From positions 2,418,001 to 2,482,000 of the forward strand of contig NC_134764.1 of the NCBI RefSeq assembly GCF_050436995.1: 64,000 nucleotides of DNA, read 5' to 3'. Under the pieces are notes generated by a model that was not told the origin of the DNA, ran no database searches, and saw only the letters and a list, made by a program, of their open reading frames with translations. Source of the DNA: Anticarsia gemmatalis. Taxonomy: Eukaryota; Arthropoda; Insecta; Lepidoptera; Erebidae. Shown here in pieces: positions 31,033 to 42,300 of the stretch; the first letter of the stretch is position 1; each line of letters opens with the position of its first letter. Made by a program: the position numbers and the translations under genes.

Positions 31033-32983
31033 TTTACTGAAAATAAGCTTTTATTTTAATTGCCCATAAGCATATAAGTACATATAAGTGAAAGAAATAT
31101 ATTTCCTATAGTCATTTAATTTGGTCGTCGACTTGTGAAGGCGACTATAGCTGCTAAATTTAATCTATACGAATGTTTAGGACAATGTAACCCTATCATC
31201 GATTGTAATATTAGTTGTATAAAGATGCTTTGTTCGAATTGTCTTTGTTTTGTATATTAATTAAGACTAAAATAAATGCTTTAATAAGCACCAAGCTTTA
31301 TTTCTCCAAAAGTAATACTTATCCTAATTTCCTTCCTCCTAATTAACCAGTCCTTAGTAGTTTGTAGAACATTGGCTGAAATATATTTTGCCCAACTTAA
31401 GAGTCGATCTCGAAAAGTAAAAACATCGTAACGTGTATCATAAATCTACTAAATAGTTTTAATAAAGTGTAACTATAGCTTGCATGATGTAGGGTACTTA
31501 ACAGTTCTAGTAAACACCACTAGATGGCATTGTTTATCATTAAGTGGTAAATAGAAAGAAATACGTATTGGTTCATATAATTTGTATAATAAATGCGAAT
31601 GGAATTTTAATTAGGAGTGCGTATGGAATCGCAGTGAACATTACCACTTGCCTTATCTGAATACTATTATCGTTTCTATGGAACGCCGTTAAGTGTTAGT
31701 CAGGATGACATTAATTAACTATAATTCTACAGTAATTATCACGTACAACAATCAACGCACATAGGTACCTACCCTATGTCCAGAGTATAAGTACAGCTTT
31801 AAAACAATTTCAGTGGAAAATTAAAGTTGTTTAAATACTTTGTAAATACTTGATAACAAATTGTATATGAATACAAATCACAGTGATTTATAACAAAAAT
31901 TGTACAAAATGCCATAAAAAACTTAATAACATGAAGTTTAGTCAATGAAATTTGTCTACAATTATAATAATCATTTGTTCCAACGGTGAAGAATAACATC
32001 GTGATTGCAACCTTGCATACTTTAGAGTTTCTTAGAACAGTTCTTGAAGGTGTACAAATTTGGCCAGTGTGGTGGTCTCAAGATCTAACCCCTCTTTGAT
32101 CCCCACCCGTTTGCGTTAGCTCGCTGGCCAAGTGTGGGTTGGGGACTTCGCACACTCTGAAGAATAGTTTTAAATTATTTTTAGGCATGAAGGTTTTTGA
32201 TGCTGATACGATGTTTTCCTTCAAAGGTCACCTACTTATTAAAAAAATAACAAAAATGCGCTCTGATTGCACGAAATTAAGTCTTCAAGTCAAACAAGAT
32301 ATAATCTAAATGATATTTATTTACGAACAGCAGCGATGATTACAAACACATTATATGAAGGAATGAAGTCCTATACAAATAATACCAATATTACAACCAT
32401 GACGAGGCTTAATTACTATGTTTTTGTGGTTTTTGGTCAACAAAGGGTTGTTTTTATTCTGCAATCTACTGAAGTAGTGGACACTTGGAGTAGAACATGT
32501 AAGTTTTAAAATATTGTATTAAGAAAGGTACTAGGATAACATTCTACGTAGAAGGTATATAAACATTACTGGGACAACTAGTCGTAGTGAGTGTAGTGTG
32601 TCTTACAATAAGTCGTAGTGTTTGTAGTGAGTAGTAACTCGTAAAAAATTGAGGTAACTTTCTGCGAGGTTTTGTTGTTTGACCACTCGATTTTGATTTG
32701 AAAACTTAGTTTGTTGTAAAAGTGATAATATTACAAAACTTCGAAAATACATGTCAGTATGGTGTGTAAATACAAAGTGTCTTACTTTGTATTTACACAC
32801 CATACTGATGCTAAAATTATCTTTTCTGAGTCATTGAAACACCTACTTATTTCAACTACTGATCTGAAGGGGAAATGAGACAGAATCTCTATTCACAATT
32901 CTATGTACACAATTTTTTTTGTCCTCATTTCTAACGAAAGCATTTTTCTATGGTCCAGCATTTCCTCTGGGACTGTCTGCAAG
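31033..32983. other. Gr-e/Gr-f intergenic region
   Basis: About 1.95 kb. It holds a degraded S1 SINE (about 31975-32235, with 'agtgtgggttggggacttcg') and a perfect hairpin at 32754-32808. No gene recognised. The bases directly before the Gr-f ATG (tctgcaag) could be a 5'UTR acceptor. Confidence 0.5.
32754..32808. repeat. Perfect 25 bp hairpin
   Basis: Left arm starts 'tcagtatggtgtgtaaatac' and right arm ends 'gtatttacacaccatactga'; 25 paired bases with a 5-base loop (gtctt). No larger element around it is evident. Confidence 0.7.
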
Positions 32984-35900
32984 ATGGAAGCTCCTGAGAC
33001 CGAGTGCGTCATCTCGGGCACTCTAAGCCTCATTCTCTACATATCTTGCATCGCTGGAGTAGCTCCACTCAAGTACGAGAAAGCCAAATGTGGATGGAAG
33101 ATCACAGCGTCGAAGGCTGCCAATGTGTATGGAAAGATATTAGTCATTGTTTTCTGTAAGTGACCTTTAAAAACCTAACTCTAAAATATACATATTTACT
33201 CAATATACAAACACCTCAATAAATTTTTTCCCTTCTTCTTGTATACTTATAATGTTTATCAAAATTTTTGGGGATTTTATTGCCAATTTGCACGATGGAG
33301 CCCGTGGAAAACTGTAAAGATTCTTTACCAGTACCATTACGGCTACCATTTTAGTTGCAAGATTTATACAATTTATATTGAGTATATGGAGCACTAAAAT
33401 ATTATTGCTCACGACCGATAGTAAAATGGCCTTTGCTCTTAAAATAGGATTAAACCATTTACTTTAATTGAACGTATAAGAATTTCTCTCTTCGTCTTCC
33501 AGGTATCGGCGCTATCCTCTCCCTAGGTTCAGCTTTAGTAACAATACCCAGATCGTTCCACACTCGGACAACGTCTGACCGCGTGGTGGGAGTGTTCACT
33601 CTAGCACTGATACTGCCGGTGGGATTGGTGGGAGCTTTCACTGGCATGGACAGAATGCATCATCTAATCAACTGCCTCGCGCAGATTGAGAAGGTATCTT
33701 AGAAGTAAAGAAAATTACTTTTGACAACATTTTGATCTGAGAAACAATTGACTTTGACTGGTTTCATAAACCATGCTAGATTATATAGGTCCTAAGTATG
33801 TACAGTTCCTGATTCCGATAAAATTCCGAATCGAGACTTACTCGAATAGAATCCGAATAAGCCTAAATTCAGCCGTTGCTTGGAGATGGATAATGTGTTC
33901 GTACTAAAGAGCCATAAGTAGTAGATGAACCTATATAAAAAAATAAAATGATAGGGTTTATCTGTCTATGGTTGTTTATTATATGCACACATAATGCCAT
34001 AAGGATAATGTATCCTACGAGTATTGTAGTTCCCGATATGTTTCGTTATTTTCAGATAAACATAGAGCTGAATCAGTTTCACAAACAGGAGAAGCCTAAA
34101 GAGTGGAAGACGATGGTGCCGTTCATATTTCTGCTGATCCTGGGCAACTTCACCATATTTACCGATTACGTCATATTTATACACAAAGTGATGCTTGATG
34201 ATGGGCAAGGTAAATAATTATCTCCACTAATAATACTCGTATAAAGTGTGTGTTTGTAATTTTGTTCCGTTTTTATATGCAGGTATTCTAAAGTTATTAA
34301 TAAGACACAGAGTGTGTTTGTATTTTTGTTCCACATTTACGCCAAAATTGCTAAACCGAATTGACACAATTATACAGCAGGCTCAGGCATGTCCACAAAT
34401 GTTTATTTTATACAACAATCTACGTTTATTGAATATCAGACTTAAAAATTCATGCTAGATGTACGTTTGTCAAAAAAACCCTAGAACTTGTCTTTCGAAC
34501 TTTTAACTACAATTCATCGTCTTTATTAAATTAAAATCTTGATTAAACTTATTTCTTTTCCAGTGGCATGGCTAAGTCTGGACATATTCTACTACATAAT
34601 GATAGCGTTCGTACAGCTCGTCAGTATACAATTCTGCATCATCTCCACCTCCGTACTCTCCTCGTACAGAATTCTCAACAACTGTCTCAAGAGCATACTC
34701 AAGCCGATACGTGATGGTAAATCAGTTGTTTAGTCTCTCTCTTGTATAGTTTGTTATACTACTGTTAATTTTCTTCCTGTCATGTTGAGAGGCGATTTTG
34801 TATTGCTATCGCTATAAAAACGTTAGCAATCGATTTCGTGTAGAAATCTGATCAGCAAAAAAATCTGTTTAAGCTGTTTTCCGTGTATCTTACAATTAAT
34901 AAAATAACTAACTCGTTGTACAATTTGTAGTCTATGTTTTTTTTTCTTATTTTCAGCCACAAATAATGTATTTACTGTTTACAACGATAAAGTGCCACAT
35001 GACTATAAATCAAAAAGTGATGGTTTTGCACCGCTGAAAGTTGACAGAGGTAAGTCTACTCTAAGTTACAATAATAGTAGAAGCTTAATTTGTTTATAGC
35101 TTATTCTAAAACATGGCCTTTTTAGATTTCTAGAATTGTATATAACATTAAGTTTGTAAATAGTACCTACTGTCATGAAAAATAAAGTGAGGGCATTCAA
35201 CTTTGTCAATCAATTTCAGACCCTATTAAAAGCATGCCAAAGTCAACATCAGGCACGATGCACCGCCTCATATTCCTGTACTGTGCGCTGTGTGACGTGG
35301 TGCGGACCATCACGGAGAGCCACGGGATATTACTAGTGCAGCTGCTGCTGGTGTTCCTACTGTATTTAGTTATAGCGCCTTACCATCTTATTACAAGATT
35401 GTGTGAGTATTCCTTTAATTTTGTATTAACAACTACCTCTGTAGTTCAAGCGATAATATTGGCTAACACACGATCGCGGTCTTTACTAATTGGGCAAAGT
35501 GTTATGGAGTACTCCAAATTATTTCTTTTTCTATTCTTTTTTTTTCTACTTCAGTTCAAAGTTCAAGATCGGAACTATTCAGTGCATTGCTACAGTTTTC
35601 ATGGGTGGTGTTCCACTTCAGCAACTTGGCTATTGTTGTAGAACCATGTCATCGAACACACGAAGAAGTACGTATAATTTTTATCATATTATCATAGGAT
35701 CCCGGAAAATGTATCAATCGTTTTTATTAATCTAAGCCTTTCCAAACATACACGAAAACAATTATCTTAATTTTGTAAGATTGTTGGTCATTATACCTTC
35801 TCGAGGAATGAAACTACAGCTTGATGTAATGTTAACTTTATCATAGATGGAAGTGACAAAATACCTGGTAAGCAAGTTGATCCGTCACACGCCCGCGGTT

Positions 35901-36413
35901 GAGTACGAGCTGACATCAGAACTGCAGCTGTTCTACCGGCACCTGATGCTCAATGACGTCACGTACTCCCCCCTCAGGATGTTCACGCTGAGCAGGAACC
36001 TTATCATGACGGTGAGAGACCACTTGATGAACCACCAAAGTAGATATAACAAGGAATACTACGATGCAAGATGCAATAATATCTATCAATGAATGGATGA
36101 GAATTCATTTTCTCTAAAGATACAGTACATTAAAATCTAAGTTTTTTTAAGTTACGCTTTCTTTTTGGAATTAGCTTTAGTTCATGAATAAGAAGGAACT
36201 TGCTACCTTTCTGTGTCAAATTTAACAAAACGCTTAAAAAAATTGTTGCAGTGATATAGTTTTTACATCAGATTTACATAATTATTTTAAACATAGTATT
36301 GTTTTAATGAAACCGCATTAAGTATTTGTTCAAATGCGCCGTTGACTACATTATTTAATTTTCAGATCTTGGGCAGTATCACGACGTACCTGGTTGTAAT
36401 TTTGTCACTGTAA
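32984..36413 (+). CDS. Gustatory receptor Gr-f
   Basis: Gustatory receptor channel; ligand unknown. Exons: 32984-33155, 33503-33693, 34056-34209, 34564-34716, 34957-35049 (variable exon), 35220-35402, 35555-35667, 35847-36011, 36366-36413. Total 1272 nt, 423 residues, no break. Start MEAPETECVISGTLSLILY; an in-frame ATG upstream in the same frame is ignored because the other members start at this homologous Met. The end ILGSITTYLVVILSL fits the family except for the final Gln, as in Gr-e. It is closest to Gr-e: shared RSFHTRTTSDRVVGV-like exon 2, exon 6 with QLLLVFLxYLVIAP. The gene has the shortest introns of the array and almost no repeats. PolyA signal AATAAA is at 36665-36670, about 65 bp from that of the convergent gene on the other strand. 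Confidence 0.9.
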
Positions 36414-36664
36414 AATATTGCAGACTACTCATTGCGCACTATTATCAACTTTTGACGGCAACATGAGCTAAAGGCATGCTAGCGATAAAAGTTATACCGT
36501 AAAAAAGGGAATACCGTTAAATTTTAGTATAGCTCTATCCCTATCAAATGACAGGACTGAAATTCCCTTAGCGTCTGCTGAATCCAGCCTAGATATTGAC
36601 AAGGATAAACTTAGAACAAACTGAATGATCCCAAGTATAACTACTTATTGAAACATTCCTGCGC

Positions 36665-36740
36665 AATAAAAAATTTAATTATTTCAATCTGGCACCAAAA
36701 AATCAATAAAAAGTTTTTAGTATCTAATAGTAGTTTTATT
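36665..36740. promoter_or_regulatory. Convergent polyA signals
   Basis: AATAAA at 36665-36670 (+ strand, for Gr-f) and its reverse complement TTTATT at 36735-36740 (for the - strand gene ending at 37088). The two transcription units face each other within about 70 bp. Assignment rests on hexamer position only. Confidence 0.4.
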
Positions 36741-37087
36741 GAATACTTAAAAAAATAAATTTAATTGTAACAATGATACGAGGCGGTTCAAAGGCGAAAA
36801 GGAAATGTTTTTAAATACATTCTATAGTAACGTAACACTTAGATTAAAGTAAATTAAAACCTATCACTACTGCAGTATCGGTATATTTTTTATGTTGGTC
36901 GCATGTGTTAGAGACTGCCTTTCCATAAATTAAATGGCCAATGTAAATGCGACGGTCTAACTTAGTACCTATATTATGAATCTATCAATATCTACGATCA
37001 ACATCCCAACCTAGTCTCAGTCAGCTAGTAATGCACTTTTCTTAAAATTTTTAGTTTTTGACAAGTACCATTTTAGAGTACCATAAA

Positions 37088-40000
37088 CTAAACGTCTCCC
37101 GTACTTTTCTGTGTATGTTTACGCCTGTCATAGTCTTCAAGTAGCTTTTCAGCTCTTATTATACCTTCTACAATTTCTTCAGGTTCTACGTCAAGACTGA
37201 AATGGCTCTGAAAGCCGGGATAGCCTTTATTATTACCCCACTTTTCAGTTTCATGATTTTTGTGATTTTCAGGACCTGAACGTCGAATTTTGTTCTTCAT
37301 TTTAGTATCTTTAACATTATATTTTTTGTTAGATTTTTCAACTTTACTTTGAACTTCTTTGCCTCTCTTTGTTTTATCAGAAATAGTTTCTCTTTTATCA
37401 ATAATTTTGCAATTGTCTCCATCTAAATCATTAATACTATTACTATGTTCTTCAACTGTTCGTAATGGACTTAATTCTTTAAAGTCATTTGAGTTTATAT
37501 TATTCATGAGATTATTTGCTGATGTATCAAATATAATATTATCTCGACTAAAAGTATATTTTTGGCCTTCTTCTCTTTTGCATCTTTTAACTCGAGATTC
37601 TTCTGTTTCGTCATAATCTTCAGCTTGTATATCTTCTGGAACATTATTTTCAAATTCCTGTCTTTCAGTGTTTCTTTTAAACACGTTAATGTCATTTTTC
37701 TCCAAAATTTCAGGGTGTCCTTCGATTGCGTTTAGTAGGTATTCGAAAAGTGCAGGTACACTTTTAAATATTTGTGAGTATGCATAGTTAGGGTATGCTA
37801 GTTCCAATGAATCTGTAACAAGAATAAATAACACATATTTTTTATATAATAGGTAAATAAAAAAAACGTTGAAACGTCAAACTGGAAATGGACTGCTTTT
37901 ATTTTTCCTAGTTTTAAATATAAATAATAATAATATATGGACTTGGAAGGCAATATTTTACGAGCCTACATTCCTTTTTTGTGAATATGTGCGGTTATTG
38001 TGGTGAATGCAATATAAAATGAAAAACTTTCCGACAATTCTTTGAGGATAATCTACAAGAGTAATATAATAGAGATATCCAAACAAATATATCTCCTTAT
38101 CCTAACAAAACTAACAATATAATATATGTATACATCGATCCCGATGACAGGACGCCGCCGTCGGCGCCCTAGGCAACGGCAAGCGCCGTGGCGCCCCCCG
38201 TCCGCACCTGTCAGCGCTCCTTTTTGACAGAATATTATTTATGACTTTTATGTTTAGTTTTAAGTGAAATTTCTTTGTGTTTTTTGTGTTTTATATATAT
38301 GCAAGGGACGTGCGGTCCTGGTGGTAGTGCGAAAGTAAGTGCCGGTCAACCTACTCCGTCGCGGAGTGATCTGGTGCGTTGTCCCCACTGTTCTCAGGCC
38401 CGGTTTTTCAAAGGTGAGAGGGGCTTGAAAGTACATTTTGGCAAAGTTCACAAGAACCAAGATGTACTTTCGGGCCCCCAATCTCTTAACAATGCAGACT
38501 CTCCTCAAATTCCCTTATGGCAGAAACTATCAAAATTAAAACATTCGGTGCCGGTTTTAAAGCGAGTTCCTCGGGGTGCGAGGCCTGTCGTGGCCCAAAG
38601 TTTGGCGCGCTGTATAGGCCTTGTAATCCGAGAGAACTCGCTAACCGCCTGGGAGCAGTTATTAACCTTCCCATTTAGGACTCTACATGTTAAGAAAGAC
38701 CAAAACACTCCTAATAGTTTGACAGCCAAAATTAAAGAAAATTGCCGACAAACGAGCCACTTTTTTGACACAAAATTTAATATAACCAATAATCATTCGG
38801 TCTTTCGTTATGTAGAGTCCAAATTAGGGGAGGGTGATATTGCGGGTGCTTCGAGATTGCTCTTTAGTACGGATGTAGTGGCGCCTTGCTCTCCAGAGAC
38901 ACTCGCGGCTCTGCAGAGCAAGCACCCTACAGCCCCGGATGACCTCTCTTTCCCAGACCCTCCTGATCCTGACTGGGATCATATCGTGGTAACGGCTAAG
39001 GACGTCCTCGCTGCCGTGTGCTCTTTCCGGAAGGGGTCCGCCGGCGGCCTCGACGGCCTGACACCACAACACCTAAAGGATCTGGTGTGCCCGGGCGCCG
39101 GGGAGGCCGGCGTTGCGCTTCTGAAGGAGCTCACGGCTTTAATCAACCTGATGCTCTCCGGCAGCGTGTGCGATGCCATCATTGACGTTCTGTACGGGGC
39201 CAATTTGTGCGCTCTGAAGAAGTCAGATGGTGGCATTCGCCCCGTTGCCGTGGGGTGTACCTATAGGCGTATGGCAGCCAAAATTTGTTGTAAATTTTAC
39301 AGAGACGATTTGGCATCAAAATTCCAACCCCTTCAACTCGGTTTCGGTTCAAGAGGGGGTTGTGAGGCTGCTATACATGCCCTGAGGACGTACCTTCGTA
39401 GCAGTGAAGGAGAGGTCATCCTAAAGGTTGACCTCAAAAATGCTTTTAATTCAGTTAATAGGGACACCTTGCTGACCCAAGTAAAATCTGAAACCCCCAA
39501 AATTTATAAATTCGTTTGGCAATGTTATAGACATCCCTCAAAATTATTATATAAAGATAATCTTTTGGCATCTTCTGTTGGTTGTCAACAAGGTGACCCT
39601 CTCGGACCGGTCATCTTCAGTCTTTCTATTCACCCTATTATTCGGCAAATAAATTCCAAATTTAATGTTTGGTATTTGGATGATGGGACCTTGGGTGGCG
39701 ATGTAGACACTGTTTTAAAAGATTTGGCTTTTCTAAAAGACAAATTCAGTTCAATCGGTCTGGATCTAAATTCTAACAAATGTGAATTATACATTATTAA
39801 TCAGAACATAAATAAATCTTTGGCATTATCTAAATTTAACTCCTTGACACCAAATTTAAAAATTGTTGGGAACAGTTCTCTTCGCCTCCTTGGGGCTCCC
39901 ATCTTGGAAGAAGGTTTCGTACCTTTTTTAGATGAAAAAACTCTAAATTTTAAGGAAGTTTCGGATCGTCTTCTCAAAATTAACTTACAGTCGGCTTTTA

Positions 40001-41750
40001 CTATTATTCGGTATTGTCTGTTCGTTCCTAAATTTACCCATGCCCTCAGATCCTCACCTTTTTGGCAGAACCTATCACCCCTTATTAAAATTGATAATGT
40101 CATTAAAAACATGTTGTGCAAAATTTTAAATGTGGCCCTGGACGACCGAGCATGTAGTCAAGCCTCTCTACCCATCCGCTTGGGTGGCCTCGGCGTCCGC
40201 AAAATTTCCGACATTAGTCTACCTGCGTTCTTGTCTTCGGTCCACGACACGGAAGAGTTAACCAGGAAAATTCTAATTCCTACACTGGTTGACTTTGAAG
40301 TGTCGTGCAAGACCGACGCTGTGAACGTTTGGAAGATGACCGCTCCGTCTACTGATTTACCCCGAAACCTGTCCTCCCAGAGACAGTGGGACGCGCCGCT
40401 CTGCGGGTTGGTTATAAAAAACCTTATCAATACTTCATCCAATCCCGCCGAGCGTGCTCGCCTGTTGGCTGTGGGAGAGTGGGAATCGGGGCTTTGGCTT
40501 CAGGCACTCCCATCGTCCAACGTAGGCACGAAGTTGGACGATGCAACTTTTCGCATCGCCACTTGCCTGCGTTTAGGTGCTCCGAGTGTTTCTCCACATC
40601 GTTGTCACTGCGGGGAAGCTGTCGACCGTCTTGGGCACCATGGTCTTTCCTGCGGTAGGAGCTCTGGCCGTATACCCCGACACGCACACCTCAACGACAT
40701 CATTCGCCGGTCTCTTGCCGCCGCTGGAATGCCAGCCATCTTAGAACCTAATGGGCTGGCGCGCGACGACGGGAAGAGGCCGGACGGTATGTCGTTGATG
40801 CCTTGGAGGATGGGACGGCCTTTGGTGTGGGATGCAACTTGCGTCGACACCCTTGCGCCGTCTCATCTTCTAAGGACGGCCAGTGCTGCTGGAGCTGCTG
40901 CTGCGGCTGCCGAAGACCTCAAGCGGCGCAAATACAGTAGTCTTGTTGGCGACTATGTGTTTGAGCCGTTTGGGGTCGAGACGCTGGGACCATGGGGCCC
41001 TAGCGCCCACTTACTTTTTAAGGACATTACCAAACGCCTGGTCGACAGTTCTCGTGACCAGAATGCTGGCGTTTTCTTGGGACAAAGATTGAGCATTGCC
41101 ATACAACGTGGCAATGCTGCCAGCATTCTGGGAACGTTCCCGATTGACAGCGATGTGGAAGAGTACTACGACGCGTAGTGCGCTTCCCATGTTTTTTTTT
41201 TTTCTCTTTTAATACTTGTTTCTTTTATTTATTTTTTATCTATTTGTATATATAGTAAGTTTATTGTTGTTAATTTAAAATGTAATTGTAAATATTATCT
41301 TCTATTATAAATAAATCAGTATCATCTGGTAAATAATTTATTTACAATTTTGTCGACTGTTATGTTGGTGATACGATGATGGTGACATGGCTCGACAAGT
41401 CCTTAACATAATTCTTTGATGGATAAAATATTGTAATCGATGAGTCAAAATGTCTAATATACACTAATATAACTGTTTCCGTGGCGCAGTGGTAAAGGTC
41501 GCCACGCCACTGCCATTGCGTAGCGAGGTCGTGCGTTTGATTCCCACAGCGAAAAAATATTTGGGCTTTCCACAACTGGGTCTGGTTGTACTGTGTTTGA
41601 CAATTCTTAGGAAGAGAGGCGTTTTTAAAAGAGAAAGAAACAAAAAAAAAACAAACATTTCGTTTACTTACCGTCGTCGTCTTCACCGCAAGCACAATTG
41701 AAATGAAGACTTAGTAATACAATTAATAAAATTCGACCACTATTCTGCAT
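37088..41750 (-). CDS. Secreted protein of unknown function, two exons
   Basis: Exon 1 at 41672-41750 encodes MQNSGRILLIVLLSLHF plus NCACGEDDD, a clear signal peptide; exon 2 is 37088-37812. Donor GTAAGT and acceptor (ttgttacag) are both phase 1, giving 267 residues. The mature part is highly charged and rich in Asn, Lys, Glu and Asp. It begins with a hydrophobic-patch segment (LAYPNYAYSQIFKSVPALFE) and contains acidic DYDETEESR followed by VKRCKREE, so dibasic sites exist where a prohormone-type convertase could cut. It has two cysteines near the middle and two in the exon 1 part. I do not recognise the family; a secreted regulatory or structural peptide precursor is only a guess. The 3.9 kb intron contains an antisense retrotransposon and a SINE. 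PolyA signal on this strand at 36735-36740. Confidence 0.7.
38130..41340 (+). mobile_element. Non-LTR retrotransposon with C-terminal RLE domain
   Basis: Element around the ORF at 38299. A GC-rich 5' leader (about 38130-38225, 'gacaggacgccgccgtcggc') precedes the ORF and an AT-rich 3'UTR follows, including 'aataaatcagtatcatct' near 41310. No LTRs are seen. The exact ends and any target-site duplication could not be set. It lies wholly inside the intron of the secreted-protein gene, in opposite orientation. A diverged 3' fragment of a related copy is at 23799-23910. Confidence 0.75.
38299..41178 (+). CDS. Retrotransposon polyprotein: C2H2 finger, RT, CCHC, RLE
   Basis: Single intact ORF of 959 residues from the first ATG (the frame is open eight codons further up without ATG). 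Order of parts: an N-terminal C2H2 finger (C28, C31, H46, H51: CPHC...HFGKVH), likely DNA binding; a reverse transcriptase with LKVDLKNAFNSVNR, QQGDPLGPVIFSLS and the catalytic box YLDDG at about 459, where YADD is usual; a CCHC knuckle (C769, C771, H780, C785); and a restriction-like endonuclease with KRPDG (about 826-830) and WDATCVD (844-850). This architecture is that of the R2 superclade (R2, R4, NeSL and related), which nick target DNA and prime reverse transcription on it. The clade within it cannot be fixed by eye. No stop or frameshift is seen, so the copy may be recent. Confidence 0.85.
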   Translation: MQGTCGPGGSAKVSAGQPTPSRSDLVRCPHCSQARFFKGERGLKVHFGKVHKNQDVLSGPQSLNNADSPQIPLWQKLSKLKHSVPVLKRVPRGARPVVAQSLARCIGLVIRENSLTAWEQLLTFPFRTLHVKKDQNTPNSLTAKIKENCRQTSHFFDTKFNITNNHSVFRYVESKLGEGDIAGASRLLFSTDVVAPCSPETLAALQSKHPTAPDDLSFPDPPDPDWDHIVVTAKDVLAAVCSFRKGSAGGLDGLTPQHLKDLVCPGAGEAGVALLKELTALINLMLSGSVCDAIIDVLYGANLCALKKSDGGIRPVAVGCTYRRMAAKICCKFYRDDLASKFQPLQLGFGSRGGCEAAIHALRTYLRSSEGEVILKVDLKNAFNSVNRDTLLTQVKSETPKIYKFVWQCYRHPSKLLYKDNLLASSVGCQQGDPLGPVIFSLSIHPIIRQINSKFNVWYLDDGTLGGDVDTVLKDLAFLKDKFSSIGLDLNSNKCELYIINQNINKSLALSKFNSLTPNLKIVGNSSLRLLGAPILEEGFVPFLDEKTLNFKEVSDRLLKINLQSAFTIIRYCLFVPKFTHALRSSPFWQNLSPLIKIDNVIKNMLCKILNVALDDRACSQASLPIRLGGLGVRKISDISLPAFLSSVHDTEELTRKILIPTLVDFEVSCKTDAVNVWKMTAPSTDLPRNLSSQRQWDAPLCGLVIKNLINTSSNPAERARLLAVGEWESGLWLQALPSSNVGTKLDDATFRIATCLRLGAPSVSPHRCHCGEAVDRLGHHGLSCGRSSGRIPRHAHLNDIIRRSLAAAGMPAILEPNGLARDDGKRPDGMSLMPWRMGRPLVWDATCVDTLAPSHLLRTASAAGAAAAAAEDLKRRKYSSLVGDYVFEPFGVETLGPWGPSAHLLFKDITKRLVDSSRDQNAGVFLGQRLSIAIQRGNAASILGTFPIDSDVEEYYDA
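41473..41640 (+). repeat. tRNA-derived SINE family S3, copy 3
   Basis: Head 'tttccgtggcgcagtggtaa', B box-like 'gtgcgtttgattcccacagc', body 'gggtctggttgtactgtgtt'. Located in the intron of the secreted-protein gene about 30 bp from its donor. Confidence 0.75.
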
Positions 41751-41989
41751 TCTTAGTTCTTTCACCTACAGCAATGTAATATTCACTACAAGGACTGCGA
41801 ACATTGCACCTAACTATGACATGTTAGATTGCACACCGAACTACAACGTGTAACTATGAAGATAAGATAATAAGAAAATTAAAATTCAGCTATTAGCTTA
41901 AATATACACGCGTTAACCTTATACTACTGCCTACTAGTTAACTAAGTACTCACCGTTTAACTTTGTGTGTATGAAAATCAGTGATCAAA

Positions 41990-42300
41990 AGCAGTGATAG
42001 CCGAGTGGTTTAAGTTGACACCTCCCACTCAAGTGGTCGCAGGTTCGAACCCGAGGCAACACACCAATGACTTTTCGAAGTTATGTGTGTATTAGAAATA
42101 ATTATCACTTGCTCTAACGTTGAAGGAAAACATCGTGAGGAAATCTTGCATGTCTAAAATTTGTTTAATACATTTATTGAGGGCATGCAAAGCCCCCAAC
42201 CCGCACTTGTCCAGCGTGGTGGACTCAAGGCCTTACCCCTCCCCCTCGTTTGAGAGGAGACCCTTGCCCTGCATTGGGACAGAAATGGATAAAAAAAAGT
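41990..42300 (+). repeat. SINE family S1, full-length copy
   Basis: Head 'aagcagtgatagccgagtgg' with B box 'gtcgcaggttcgaacccgag', tail through 'agggcatgcaaagcccccaa' to 'ccctgcattgggacagaaat'. Upstream of exon 1 of the secreted-protein gene. Confidence 0.8.

Noticed and set aside
37813..37834. Start of the 248-codon frame at an ATG in 37834
   Set aside because: The first codons are intron sequence ending in a good acceptor (cttgttacag), and a signal-peptide exon with matching phase is found at 41672-41750.
38275..38298. Upstream extension of the retrotransposon ORF
   Set aside because: The frame is open but starts at a non-ATG codon; the first ATG at 38299 is preferred.
38505..40850. Many - strand frames of 80-106 codons opposite the retrotransposon
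   Set aside because: Shadows of the long, GC-richer + strand ORF.
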